A program made the translations under genes and the position numbers. This document shows, piece by piece, positions 43,623 to 55,730 of a DNA stretch of 64,000 nt. Position 1 is the first letter of the stretch. Every line of letters starts with the position of its first letter. This DNA is from Sphaerimonospora sp050942215 (lineage in GTDB: Bacteria; Actinomycetota; Actinomycetes; Streptosporangiales; Streptosporangiaceae). A model generated the notes under the pieces. The model saw nothing but the letters and a program-made list of their open reading frames with translations. It ran no database searches and was not told the DNA's origin. The stretch spans positions 5,456,001 through 5,520,000 of the forward strand of contig NZ_CP192056.1 in the NCBI RefSeq assembly GCF_050942215.1. The letters are read 5' to 3'.

Positions 43623-44423
43623 GCTCGGCGTGCTAGCGATCTCGACGGCCCTGGCGAAGACCGCGTCGAGCATCTCGGCCGTGACCCTGCCGGTGAAGGT
43701 GTTCTGCTGGCTGGGGTGATAACAGGCGAGCAGCGTCACCGGGACCGTGCCGTACGAGATGGGCACCTCCACCCCGTGCCCGAACCGGGGTCTGCGCGAC
43801 GGCAGCGTGAAGCCCGCCTCCCGCAGCGCGGGCCAGACGGCCTGCCAGGCGAAGCCGCCGAGCGCCACGACGACCCGGGTCGACTCGGCCGTCATCGCGA
43901 GCTCCCGGGCCAGCCAGGGGAAACACGCGTCCCGCTCCTGCGTGGTGGGCTTGTTCGCGGGCGGCGCGCATCGGACCGCCGCCATCATCCGCGCCCCGAT
44001 GAGCCGCTGACCGTCGCCGGCGCGCGTGCTCGTCTCGCGGGTCGCCAGGCCCGTGCGGTGCAGCGAGGCGAACAGCCAGTCACCGCTGCGGTCCCCCGTG
44101 AAGATCCTGCCCGTACGGTTCCCGCCGTGCGCCGCCGGAGCCAGCCCGACGATGAGCGTATGCGGCCGCTCGTCGCCCCAGCCGGGGATCGGACGGCCCC
44201 AGTACGTCTCGTCGGCGAACGCCCGCCGTTTGGTGTCCGCGACGCTCTCCCGCCACTCGACGAGCCGGGGGCAGGCCCGGCACACCGACTGGCGGGCGGT
44301 CAACTCCGCGACCGTACGGCTCTCGGCCGCGAGTTTGGCCACGTCGAGGGCGTCATGGGCGACGGGGGTCTCCGGTCCGGCGGGGTCGCCCGGCCATCCG
44401 GATCCGGGAGGAACAGCACTCAT
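43617..44423 (-). CDS. Uracil-DNA glycosylase, type 5 (UdgB-like)
   Basis: The 268-residue enzyme removes uracil from DNA. The catalytic-water motif region is LIVGLAPAAHGGNRTGRIFTG, the family-5 form of motif A, which lacks the usual polar residue and acts on several deaminated bases. Motif B is LLACYHPSQQNTFTGR. Four Cys residues (SVCRACPRL, VRCAPPANKPTTQERDACF) are positioned to bind an iron-sulfur cluster, as in family 4/5. The start at 44423 leaves about 150 bp to the divergent P450 gene. It lies directly upstream of ndh on the same strand. Confidence 0.92.
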   Translation of the reverse strand: MSAVPPGSGWPGDPAGPETPVAHDALDVAKLAAESRTVAELTARQSVCRACPRLVEWRESVADTKRRAFADETYWGRPIPGWGDERPHTLIVGLAPAAHGGNRTGRIFTGDRSGDWLFASLHRTGLATRETSTRAGDGQRLIGARMMAAVRCAPPANKPTTQERDACFPWLARELAMTAESTRVVVALGGFAWQAVWPALREAGFTLPSRRPRFGHGVEVPISYGTVPVTLLACYHPSQQNTFTGRVTAEMLDAVFARAVEIASTPSL

Positions 44424-44573
44424 GCCACCGATCGTGCCAGGTCACTCCGCCTGCCCGGGACGAAAACCGCAGATGTGCATACTCGGCCCGCCTCGCGTCG
44501 CCTGTGAGAATTCGCGAGATCAAATCCCGGGAGGGGCACCGACCCGAGAGCGGAGGTGGGTAGGAATCGGGCC

Positions 44574-45779
44574 ATGTCTGACAACTTATGTCCTCCGCTG
44601 TTCGGTCCGGCGTTCGACGCCGACCCCTATCCGGCCTATGCATGGCTGCGCGACAACGCCCCGGTCACCCGGGTGCCGCTGCCCGGCTGCCAGGCATGGC
44701 TGGTGACCCGCTACGAGGACGCCGTGGTCACGCTCACCCACCCGTCCCTGGCCAAGGACCCCGCGGCCGGCTCCCCCGAGTGGCGGGCGGCCAGCCTCGG
44801 CCTGCCCCTCGACCACCGGCCGGGCCTGGCCCGCCACATGCTCAACGCGGACGGCGCCGACCACTCCAGGCTGCGACGGCTGGTCGGCTCCGCCTTCACG
44901 CCACGGCGGATGGCGGGGCTGCGCGAGCGCGCCCAGGAGGTGACCGACGATCTCCTCGACCGGCTGGACGGGCCGGAGGCCGACCTGATCGCGGGGCTCG
45001 CCTATCCCCTGCCGATCACGATCATCTGTGATCTGCTGGGCGTGCCGGAGGCGGACCGCCCCACCTTCCACCACCACGCCTCGGTCATCGACTCCTCCGC
45101 CGCCTCCGAGGTGGCGCAGATCGCCGAGGCCACCGACGCGCTGGAGAAGTTCCTCGCCGGCCTCGTCGCGCTCAAACGCACGCACCCGGGCGACGACCTG
45201 CTCACCGATCTCGTCCGGCGCTCCGCACAGGGCGAGATCGACGAGGACGAGCTGACCTCGACCGCGTTCCTGCTGCTGATCGCCGGGCACGAGACGACCG
45301 TCGCCCTGATCGGCAACGGACTGCTCGCGCTCCTGCGTCACCCGCGGCAGGCCGCCGAGCTCCGCTCGGATCCGGCCCGGCTGCCCGGGTTCATCGACGA
45401 GATGCTGCGCTACGACGGCCCGGTGCGGAACGCCACCTGGCGCTTCCCCACCGAGCCCGTCGTCATCGGCGGCCAGGAGATGCTGCCGGGAGAGCCCATC
45501 CTCGTCTCGCTGCTGTCGGCCAACCGCGACCCGTCCGCCTTCCCCGATCCCGACGCGTTCTCCCCGGGCAGGACGGGCGGGCCGCACCTCGCCTTCGGGC
45601 GCGGACCGCACTACTGCGTCGGGGCGGCCCTCGCGCAGATCGAGGCCGAGGCCGCGATCGGCAGCGTGCTGCGCCGCTTCCCCGAGCTGTCGCTCGCCGT
45701 CGATCCCGCCGACCTCACCTGGTGGCCGAGCGCCATCATGCGCGGCATGTTCTCCCTGCCCGTCCGCCTGTACGGATGA
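44574..45779 (+). CDS. Cytochrome P450 monooxygenase
   Basis: The 401-residue P450 is of bacterial class I length. It has the I-helix LLIAGHETTVALIG, the ExxR motif in IDEMLRYDGP, the PERF-like region DAFSPGRTGGPH and the haem loop FGRGPHYCVGAALAQIE with Cys348. All key residues are intact. No ferredoxin or reductase gene is adjacent, so it must use partners encoded elsewhere. The substrate is unknown; the type resembles CYP105/107-like enzymes of actinomycetes. ATG at 44574 is the best start. Confidence 0.94.
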   Translation: MSDNLCPPLFGPAFDADPYPAYAWLRDNAPVTRVPLPGCQAWLVTRYEDAVVTLTHPSLAKDPAAGSPEWRAASLGLPLDHRPGLARHMLNADGADHSRLRRLVGSAFTPRRMAGLRERAQEVTDDLLDRLDGPEADLIAGLAYPLPITIICDLLGVPEADRPTFHHHASVIDSSAASEVAQIAEATDALEKFLAGLVALKRTHPGDDLLTDLVRRSAQGEIDEDELTSTAFLLLIAGHETTVALIGNGLLALLRHPRQAAELRSDPARLPGFIDEMLRYDGPVRNATWRFPTEPVVIGGQEMLPGEPILVSLLSANRDPSAFPDPDAFSPGRTGGPHLAFGRGPHYCVGAALAQIEAEAAIGSVLRRFPELSLAVDPADLTWWPSAIMRGMFSLPVRLYG

Positions 45780-45992
45780 TCCCGCGCCCGCAGGGGTGAT
45801 CCGTACGATCAGCGGTTCTCACCCCGGCACTTCCTCCGGAGGCGGCCCTGAGGCCGGCTCCGGAGCCGGTGCGGGGAAGGCGCCGGTCCCGGCCGACGCC
45901 GCCACGGGCGACGGCGCGGGCATCTCGGCGAGGTGGCCGTCCAGGACGCGGCAGTGGGAGGATCTCCCCCCGCCGGGGGCGTGGCAGCGGGA

Positions 45993-46988
45993 TCAGGCGA
46001 GGGACCAGGCGATGCCGTCGAGGATGTCGTGCTCGCTGACGACCACCTCGGACAAGCCGTACCTGCCGACGATGCGGTCGAGGATGAGCGCGCCCGCGCC
46101 GATCACGTCGACCCGGCCGGGGTGCATGACCGGGATGGCCGCCCGTTCCGCGTGGGTCATCCGCAGCAGCCGGGCGCTCACCTCGTGGACCCGCTCGGCG
46201 GAGATGCGGGAATGGTGGATCAACGCCGGGTCGTAGGCCGGCAGGCCGAGTGCGATGCCCGCGACCGTCGTGACCGACCCGGCCAGCCCGACCAGCGTCC
46301 GGGCGTCCCGTACCGGCACCTCGGTCTCCACCCGGTCCATGGCCGCCTCGATGTCCGCGATCGCGGCCTGTACGGCCTCCCGGCTCGGCGGATCGCCCGC
46401 CGTCCCGAGGTGCCGCTCGGTCAGCCGGACACAGCCGATGTCGACGGACATGGCGCCCCTGACGACGCCCTCGGCGGCGCCCGCGCCGCCCGCCGTCCTC
46501 CCGGCAGAGCCGACGACGAACTCCGTCGAGCCGCCCCCGATGTCCACCACCAGGTACGGCCCCTCGGCGGCCGTGACGTCGGCCAGACCACGGGTGGCGC
46601 CCGTGAACGACAGCCCGGCCTCCTCCGCCCCGCTGACGACCTCGGGCTCGACGCCGAAGATCTCGCGAACGCCCGACACGAAGTCGGCCCGATTCTCGGC
46701 GTCCCGGGTGGCCGACGTGGCGACCACGCGAACGGGCATCCCCACCGGCGTTCCGGCGGGCCCGCCATCCGGCGCGGCGTGCTTCCTGATCAGCTTGGCG
46801 TAGCCGCGCATCGCGCCGAACGTGCGCTCCAGGGCCTCCGGCGCGAGCCGTCCGGTCCGGTCCACGTCCTGGCCGAGCCGTACGATCTCCATCCGCCGCT
46901 CGACATCGGTGAGCCGCTCACCCGAGATGTCCGCGATGAGAAGCCGGACCGAATTCGTCCCGCAGTCAATGGCCGCGACCCGTGTCAT
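45993..46988 (-). CDS. Exopolyphosphatase/guanosine pentaphosphatase (Ppx/GppA)
   Basis: The 331-residue ASKHA-fold enzyme has RVAAIDCGTNSVRLLIAD (phosphate 1) and LVVDIGGGSTEFVVG (phosphate 2). GLAGSVTTVAGIALGL is the adenosine-region motif. It hydrolyses polyphosphate and/or pppGpp. It lacks the C-terminal HD domain of long Ppx, as is usual in actinobacteria. The start overlaps the DUF501 stop as ATGA, so they are coupled. It is the last gene of the mazG-eno-ftsB-DUF501-ppx series. The 213 bp to the P450 stop hold no clear gene. Confidence 0.94.
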   Translation of the reverse strand: MTRVAAIDCGTNSVRLLIADISGERLTDVERRMEIVRLGQDVDRTGRLAPEALERTFGAMRGYAKLIRKHAAPDGGPAGTPVGMPVRVVATSATRDAENRADFVSGVREIFGVEPEVVSGAEEAGLSFTGATRGLADVTAAEGPYLVVDIGGGSTEFVVGSAGRTAGGAGAAEGVVRGAMSVDIGCVRLTERHLGTAGDPPSREAVQAAIADIEAAMDRVETEVPVRDARTLVGLAGSVTTVAGIALGLPAYDPALIHHSRISAERVHEVSARLLRMTHAERAAIPVMHPGRVDVIGAGALILDRIVGRYGLSEVVVSEHDILDGIAWSLA

Positions 46989-47530
46989 GACGATTTCTCC
47001 TCCGCGGATGTCGAGTCTTCCGTACCGGCCGGCTCCGCCGCGACGCAGGGGCCGTCGGCCCACCACTCCGGCAGTGCGTCGAGCGCCTCGCGACCGAACG
47101 GGTTGGCCCCGGGGACCGCGAGCTCGTGTGCGACCAGCGCGTGGAGGCACTTGACCCGGTCGGGCATGCCCCCGGCGCTCTGCGTGCCCCTGGGCAGCGC
47201 CTCCATGCCCTCCTCGGCGGCGGCCCGGTCCCGGCGGGCGAGGTAGTCCTCGTGCGCGGCCCGGTACGCGTCGGCCAGCCCGGGATCTTCGGCGAGCCTG
47301 GCCTGCATCCGCCGCATCAGCCCGGAGGCCTCCAGCGTGCCGATGGCCGACGCCGCCCTGGGACAGGTCAGATAGAACAGCGTGGGAAACGGCGTGCCGT
47401 CCGGCAGCCGGGGCGCGGTCTCCAGCACGTCGGGAAGCCCGCACGGGCACCGGTGCGCCACCGCCCGCACCCCACGCGGCGGCCGCCCGAGTTGTTCCTG
47501 CGCCGCCGACAGGTCGGCCCGATCCACCAC
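46985..47530 (-). CDS. DUF501-domain protein
   Basis: The 181-residue protein has RGVRAVAHRCPCGLPDVLET, then TPFPTLFYLTCPRAASAIGT and MPDRVKCLHALVAHELAVPG. These Cys- and His-containing blocks define DUF501, a nearly universal actinobacterial protein of unknown function. The Cys/His residues may bind metal. GTG at 47530 has GAGGGAG seven bases upstream. It overlaps ppx and follows ftsB by about 100 bp. Confidence 0.93.
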   Translation of the reverse strand: MVDRADLSAAQEQLGRPPRGVRAVAHRCPCGLPDVLETAPRLPDGTPFPTLFYLTCPRAASAIGTLEASGLMRRMQARLAEDPGLADAYRAAHEDYLARRDRAAAEEGMEALPRGTQSAGGMPDRVKCLHALVAHELAVPGANPFGREALDALPEWWADGPCVAAEPAGTEDSTSAEEKSS

Positions 47531-47634
47531 CGTCGAACTCCCTCGTGCTCGGTCACGCACCCGCTCATCTTCGCCCGCCGCCGCGCTCCCGCTCCCGGCC
47601 GCGGCGCCGCGGCCGTACGACCCGGTCGCCGCGT

Positions 47635-48039
47635 TCAGTTCCGGCTCGCGGGAACGCTGTCACGACCCTCGTCCGCGGCCTCGACGGACTGCCACAGCTT
47701 GACGTACCACGCGGGCGGCTCCGCCTTCTTGCCCCCGCCGGGGGAAGCGGACCCGGCCGGCTTCTGGTCGAGCACGACGTAGCACTTCGCGCCGGGCTCG
47801 CAGTAGTGCAACCGCTCCTTGAGCATTCGCTTGACGTACTCCGGGTCCTCACGCTGCTTGCGCCGCTCCTCAAGCGTGCGCAGGTCGCGGAGGGCACGGG
47901 TCTGCTCCTGCTCGAGCTTGGCGATCTCCCGCCGCTGGGCGATGACCTCCCGCGCCGGGTACGCGAGGCTCATCGCGTTGACGCAGACGACGACCGCGAG
48001 GATCGCCGCCCGCCCGGTCAGCTGCGGTCGTTTCGCCAA
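47635..48039 (-). CDS. FtsB/DivIC-like septum formation initiator
   Basis: The 134-residue bitopic protein has a short basic N-terminus, one membrane segment (about 11-28, AAILAVVVCVNAMSLAYP) and a coiled coil (about 32-65, EVIAQRREIAKLEQEQTRAL). The FtsB-type motif EDPEYVKRMLKERLHYCEPG follows. It should act in the divisome with FtsL and FtsQ. The C-terminal tail is Pro/Gly-rich. TTG at 48039 (LAKRPQ) is the start, with a G-rich site upstream. It directly follows eno in the conserved operon. Confidence 0.92.
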   Translation of the reverse strand: MAKRPQLTGRAAILAVVVCVNAMSLAYPAREVIAQRREIAKLEQEQTRALRDLRTLEERRKQREDPEYVKRMLKERLHYCEPGAKCYVVLDQKPAGSASPGGGKKAEPPAWYVKLWQSVEAADEGRDSVPASRN

Positions 48040-48063
48040 CGCCGATCAACCCCCTCCGGCCCG

Positions 48064-49344
48064 CTATCCCCGGAAGCGGGGGAAGGCGGAACGGCCGGCG
48101 AAGCGGGCGGCGTCGTCGAGCAGTTCCTCGATGCGCATGAGCTGGTTGTACTTGGCCACGCGGTCGGACCGGGCCGGGGCACCGGTCTTGATCTGCCCAC
48201 AGTTGGTCGCGACGGCGAGATCGGCGATCGTCGTGTCCTCGGTCTCGCCCGAGCGGTGGCTCATCACGCAGCGGTAGCCGCTGCGGTGCGCCAGGTCGAC
48301 CGCGTCGAGGGTCTCCGACAGCGTGCCGATCTGGTTGACCTTGACCAGCAGCGCGTTGGCGGCGCCGTCCCGGATGCCGCGCTCCAGCCGCTCCGGGTTG
48401 GTGACGAACAGGTCGTCGCCCACGAGCTGGACCTCGGCGCCGAGCGAGGCGGTGATGGCCCGCCAGCCCTCCCAGTCCTCCTCGTTGAGCGGGTCCTCGA
48501 TGGAGACCAGCGGGTAGGAGCGGACCAGGTCCTCGTAGAACGCGGTCAGCTCGACGGCCGACAGCCCCTTGCCGTCGATCGTGTAGACGCCCTCGGAGTG
48601 GAACTCGCTGGCCGCGACGTCGAGCGCGAGCGCGATGTCCTCACCCGGGGTGTAGCCGGCCTTCTCGATCGCGACCATGATCAGGTCGAGCGCGTCGCGG
48701 TTGGACGGCAGGTTCGGCGCGAAGCCGCCCTCGTCGCCCAGACCGGTGACGTAGCCCTTCTCCTTGAGCACGCTCTTCAGCGTCTGGTACGTCTCGGCGC
48801 CCATCCGCACCGCCTCGGAGAACGTCTCGGCGCCGATCGGAGCGATCATGAACTCCTGGATGTCCACGTTGGTGTCGGCGTGCGCGCCACCGTTGAGAAT
48901 GTTCATCAGCGGCACCGGCAGCACGTGCGCGTTCGCCCCGCCGACGTAGCGGAACAGCGGCAGGTCCGCGCTGTCGGCGGCGGCCTTGGCGACGGCGAGG
49001 GAGACCCCGAGGATCGCGTTGGCGCCGATGCGGCCCTTGTTGGGCGTACCGTCCAGGTCGATCATGGTCTGGTCGATGAGGCGCTGCTCCTCGGCGTCGA
49101 GGCCGATGATCTCCTCGGCGATCTCGTCGGTGACGCCGAGGACGGCCTTCTCGACACCCTTGCCGAGATAACGCCTCTTGTCCCCGTCGCGAAGTTCCAC
49201 GGCCTCGAACTGTCCGGTGGAGGCGCCGCTGGGAACGGCGGCGCGGCCCGTGCTGTAGTCGTCCAGCAGGACCTCGACCTCGACCGTGGGGTTGCCCCGG
49301 GAGTCGAGGATCTCGCGGGCGGCAACGGCCTCGATGGCAGCCAC
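48064..49344 (-). CDS. eno: Enolase
   Basis: The 426-residue glycolytic enzyme interconverts 2-phosphoglycerate and phosphoenolpyruvate. It has EILDSRGNPTVEVEV at the N-terminus, PSGASTGQFEAVELRDGD (Ser loop), KGYVTGLGDEGGFAPN, the metal ligands in ALDVAASEF and SIEDPLNEEDWEGW, and LLVKVNQIGTLSETLDAV with the catalytic Lys. SHRSGETEDTTIADLAV completes the site. GTG at 49344 has TAGGAGC upstream. The 97-bp gap from mazG may hold its own promoter. Confidence 0.98.
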   Translation of the reverse strand: MAAIEAVAAREILDSRGNPTVEVEVLLDDYSTGRAAVPSGASTGQFEAVELRDGDKRRYLGKGVEKAVLGVTDEIAEEIIGLDAEEQRLIDQTMIDLDGTPNKGRIGANAILGVSLAVAKAAADSADLPLFRYVGGANAHVLPVPLMNILNGGAHADTNVDIQEFMIAPIGAETFSEAVRMGAETYQTLKSVLKEKGYVTGLGDEGGFAPNLPSNRDALDLIMVAIEKAGYTPGEDIALALDVAASEFHSEGVYTIDGKGLSAVELTAFYEDLVRSYPLVSIEDPLNEEDWEGWRAITASLGAEVQLVGDDLFVTNPERLERGIRDGAANALLVKVNQIGTLSETLDAVDLAHRSGYRCVMSHRSGETEDTTIADLAVATNCGQIKTGAPARSDRVAKYNQLMRIEELLDDAARFAGRSAFPRFRG

Positions 49345-49441
49345 GAACGCTCCTAAGCAATGTCGCGGACGGCTTGCTCACCGAGCCTATCGGTCTCTAC
49401 TACTCGGTACGGCGGGGCCGTTCCGTCGTGCCGGGCTTCTT

Positions 49442-50530
49442 TCAGAACTTTTCCCGGCCGGCTTCGCCGGCGCGTTCCCGCTCCCATGCCTCGACCCTGC
49501 GGCGATATTCCTTGGCCGCAGCCCTGAGCTCGGCCTCGGGGTCGATGCCCGCCGCCTGTGCCTGCCGTACGAGCTGGAAGAGCCGCGCGCCCGCGTCAGC
49601 CGGCAGGTCGTCGGCGAGCGCGTCCGGCGCTCCGGCACGGCCGGCCCGGCGCAGGAGCTGGGCGGCGAGAGAGAGCGCGGGCTGGGCCATCGGCACGCCG
49701 CTCAGCGCCGAGCCCGTCTCGCCCCTGGCGGCCCGCTCTGCCGCCTTGATGGTCTCCCAGTTGTCACTGACCTCGCCGGCGCCGGAGACCCGGACGTCGG
49801 CGAACACATGGGGATGGCGGCGGACCAGCTTGTCCACGATCCCGCCGGCGACGTCGTCGATGTCGAACCCGTCGCCGTCCCGCGCCGATCCCGCAGAGGT
49901 CTCCGCAGGGATCGACTCCGCAGGGATCGACTCCGCTGAGGGCGATCCCGCCGAGGCGGCCGGTCCCGCCTGGGCCGACTTCTCCTGGGCGATCCTGGCG
50001 TGGAAAACGACCTGGAGCAGCAGGTCGCCGAGCTCCTCCTGGAGCGCCCGGTAATCGCCCCGGTCGATGGTGTCGAGCACCTCGTAGGCCTCCTCCACGA
50101 GGTACGGCACGAGCGACTCGTGGGTCTGCCCGCGATCCCAGGGGCACTCGCGGCGGAGCCGGTCCATGACCTGGACGAGATCGAGCAGCCTCGCCCCGGG
50201 CAGATCGTAGGAGCCGGGCACGACCTCGATGACCGGAGGATCGTCCAGGGCCACGGCGGCGTGGCCGACCGCGCGCATGAACTCCTCGTCACCGTCCTGC
50301 GCGGCCAGCCAGACGAGTGTCTCCGTACGGCTGCGGCGGGCGATGTCGGCCGGGACCCGGTCCCGGGCGCCGACCACCTCGACCGCTATGCCGGCCTCGG
50401 CCAGATAGGGCAGATAGGGGTGATCGGCGCGGCCGGTCAGCACCCGCCCGCCGCCGAGCGCCTGCCAGGCCGCCGGCGTGAGCAGCCCCGGCGGCACCCG
50501 AGGCGAGGTGGTGACCACGATCAACGACAT
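49442..50530 (-). CDS. mazG: MazG nucleoside triphosphate pyrophosphohydrolase
   Basis: The ~362-residue protein has an N-terminal tetrapyrrole-methylase-like region (1-110) without clear catalytic loops. The MazG domain follows: RRECPWDRGQTHESLVPYLV, then EEAYEVLDTI and EELGDLLLQVVFHARIA (the EExxE and ExxD metal sites). It removes non-canonical NTPs and can lower ppGpp indirectly. A variable Ala/Ser/Pro linker (about 190-215) includes a duplicated 15-bp unit. ATG at 50530 lies two bases after the SurA-like gene's stop; TTG at 50536 is an alternative that would overlap it. Confidence 0.93.
   Translation of the reverse strand: MSLIVVTTSPRVPPGLLTPAAWQALGGGRVLTGRADHPYLPYLAEAGIAVEVVGARDRVPADIARRSRTETLVWLAAQDGDEEFMRAVGHAAVALDDPPVIEVVPGSYDLPGARLLDLVQVMDRLRRECPWDRGQTHESLVPYLVEEAYEVLDTIDRGDYRALQEELGDLLLQVVFHARIAQEKSAQAGPAASAGSPSAESIPAESIPAETSAGSARDGDGFDIDDVAGGIVDKLVRRHPHVFADVRVSGAGEVSDNWETIKAAERAARGETGSALSGVPMAQPALSLAAQLLRRAGRAGAPDALADDLPADAGARLFQLVRQAQAAGIDPEAELRAAAKEYRRRVEAWERERAGEAGREKF
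49902..49931 (-). repeat. Duplicated 15-bp unit in the mazG linker
   Basis: Two perfect tandem copies of TCCGCAGGGATCGAC, in frame on the minus strand, encode repeated AESIP residues between the MazG metal-binding helices and the next conserved block. The repeat probably only changes linker length. Confidence 0.85.
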
Positions 50531-50532
50531 CG

Positions 50533-51192
50533 TCAACCGGCCTGGGGGATGTCCTCGGGCGAGGCCGCGGGGGCGGACTGGACCGCGCCGAAGCGATCGT
50601 CGACGATGAAGGTCTGGCGCTCGGGGTCGAACTTGCCGTAGCGGGGGCTGAACTTGATCGGCACCGTCGTGTCGACCTCCTTGCCGAGCTTCTCCGCCAC
50701 CATCTGCGGATCGGCCTCGGCGCCGGCGATCCGCGACTCCAGCTTCCTGCGTACGAGCACGGCGCGGATGATCGTCCGGCCCTCCGACAGCGGGATGCCG
50801 CTCAGCAGCAGCACCTGGTTGATCGTCATGCCCTGCTGCTTGGCCTGGGTCTCGACCCCCAGCAGCATGTCGTCGATCTCGCGCTCGGTGACGTCGATGC
50901 CCTTCTGCCGGCCGAACTCGATGATCTGGCGGCTGCCGGCGATGTTGGCCAGGACCTCGCGCGGCCCGGGCAGCGGCGGAGTGGCGCGCTGCTCGTCGGT
51001 TGCGTCCAGGCCGTTTGCGGCCGCGTCCTCATGAATGGACCGGACCGCGGCGTCGAGCTCACTGGAGCTGATGCGGTCATCGCCCACGATCGCCGCGGCA
51101 CCGGCCTGTACGGGGGCACAAGCGCTCAGCGCGCCGGCGGCGACCGCCGCCGCCGCGACCGCGGCCGCGACGCGCACACGGTACGACTTCAC
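50533..51192 (-). CDS. SurA-N-like lipoprotein chaperone
   Basis: The 219-residue protein has a signal peptide with lipobox GALSAC (Cys at about residue 25). The mature N-terminal part (VGDDRISSSELDAAVRSI and QIIEFGRQKGIDVTEREIDDM) resembles the SurA/PrsA chaperone helical domain; no PpiC prolyl-isomerase domain is present. It probably helps fold exported proteins. GTG at 51192 with GGAAGGA upstream is the start. It sits between mfd and mazG on the same strand, a conserved actinobacterial order. Confidence 0.9.
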   Translation of the reverse strand: MKSYRVRVAAAVAAAAVAAGALSACAPVQAGAAAIVGDDRISSSELDAAVRSIHEDAAANGLDATDEQRATPPLPGPREVLANIAGSRQIIEFGRQKGIDVTEREIDDMLLGVETQAKQQGMTINQVLLLSGIPLSEGRTIIRAVLVRRKLESRIAGAEADPQMVAEKLGKEVDTTVPIKFSPRYGKFDPERQTFIVDDRFGAVQSAPAASPEDIPQAG

Positions 51193-51255
51193 GTTCTGAT
51201 CCTTCCGATAACACCGGGCTGATGCCGATTTATGAGAGATTGCGAACGACCGCGG

Positions 51256-54753
<3,498 letters not shown>

Positions 54754-54919
54754 CTATGCCTTCTGCAGCCCCACGTCGGCAAGCGAAACAACCCCGAGCC
54801 GAGTCCGGATCGGGGGTTACCAGGCTACGCCCGTACGGACACTGCCCGCGCGAGGGCGTCCGAAATCTTGGCGAGGCGAATCCACTACGGATGGTATCGA
54901 TGTGATTACTCTCGGTCTC

Positions 54920-55654
54920 ATGTCTTCTCAGGTTCAACGGTCGTCCGCGGACTCCGGCGACGTGTTCGGCCGGCGGATCCGCGAGCAGTGGACCGACCAG
55001 CTGGGCCGGCGGCTCGACATCCTCATCGCGGGATGCGGCCGGGACGGCGCCCTGGACGTCGGGCGGTTCGAGCCCCGGATCTGCGGGGTGGACGAGGACC
55101 TGCCCCCGCTGCGCGCCCACGCCGTCGACCGCAAGGACCTGGACGAGGTGCATCTGGGCGACCTCCGCCAGGTGCCGCTCCGGCCGCGCACGTTCGACGT
55201 GGTCTATGTGTCCTTCCTCCTGGAGCGCATCCGCAGCGCCGAGGTGGTCCTCGACCGGCTGGTCGCCGCGCTGCGGCCCGGCGGCCTGCTGCTGCTCAAG
55301 ATGCGGGACCGGCGCTCGGCGTACGGCTTCTGCGACCGGGCCGTCCCCGGGTGGCTGCGGCGCGTGCTGTGGCGCAGGCTGTCCCCCGACGGCTCGGTGG
55401 GGCCGCTGCCGGCGGTCTACGAACCGCTGGCGTCGCGCGAGGGCATGCGCGCGTTCTGCCTGACCCGGGGGCTCATGATCGACGAAGACCATTCGGCGAT
55501 GAGCGGCCCGGCGCGGCAGGGTCCGTACGGCAACCTGGTCGCCAGGGTCTGCCGTGGTGTGGCCGTGCTCTCGAGGGGCCGGCTCGACGAGACCGAGGAC
55601 GAGATCACCATGGTGATCCGCCGCCCGCAGAACCACTTCGCCCGCCTGATCTGA
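54920..55654 (+). CDS. SAM-dependent methyltransferase
   Basis: The 244-residue protein has a class I methyltransferase fold. Motif I is degenerate but recognisable as DILIAGCGRDGALDVGRF. The acidic residue after strand 2 is in CGVDEDLPPL. The post-motif is LRPRTFDVVYVSFLLERIRS, followed by LRPGGLLLLKMRD, typical of Methyltransf_11. The C-terminal part is basic. The substrate is unknown. ATG at 54920 is chosen; a longer open frame upstream crosses the divergent mfd promoter. It is followed 76 bases later by the APS kinase gene. Confidence 0.82.
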   Translation: MSSQVQRSSADSGDVFGRRIREQWTDQLGRRLDILIAGCGRDGALDVGRFEPRICGVDEDLPPLRAHAVDRKDLDEVHLGDLRQVPLRPRTFDVVYVSFLLERIRSAEVVLDRLVAALRPGGLLLLKMRDRRSAYGFCDRAVPGWLRRVLWRRLSPDGSVGPLPAVYEPLASREGMRAFCLTRGLMIDEDHSAMSGPARQGPYGNLVARVCRGVAVLSRGRLDETEDEITMVIRRPQNHFARLI

Positions 55655-55730
55655 ACACCCCGTTCAGGGGCTCCGGACGCCGGTAAATCCGGATAAGGTG
55701 CGTAGCCGACGGACGATCGGAAGCGGTGAC

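Noticed and set aside
45780..45992. A small gene between the P450 and ppx
   Set aside because: The open frame there (45796-46236) runs antisense into ppx and has no ribosome-binding site or recognisable product.
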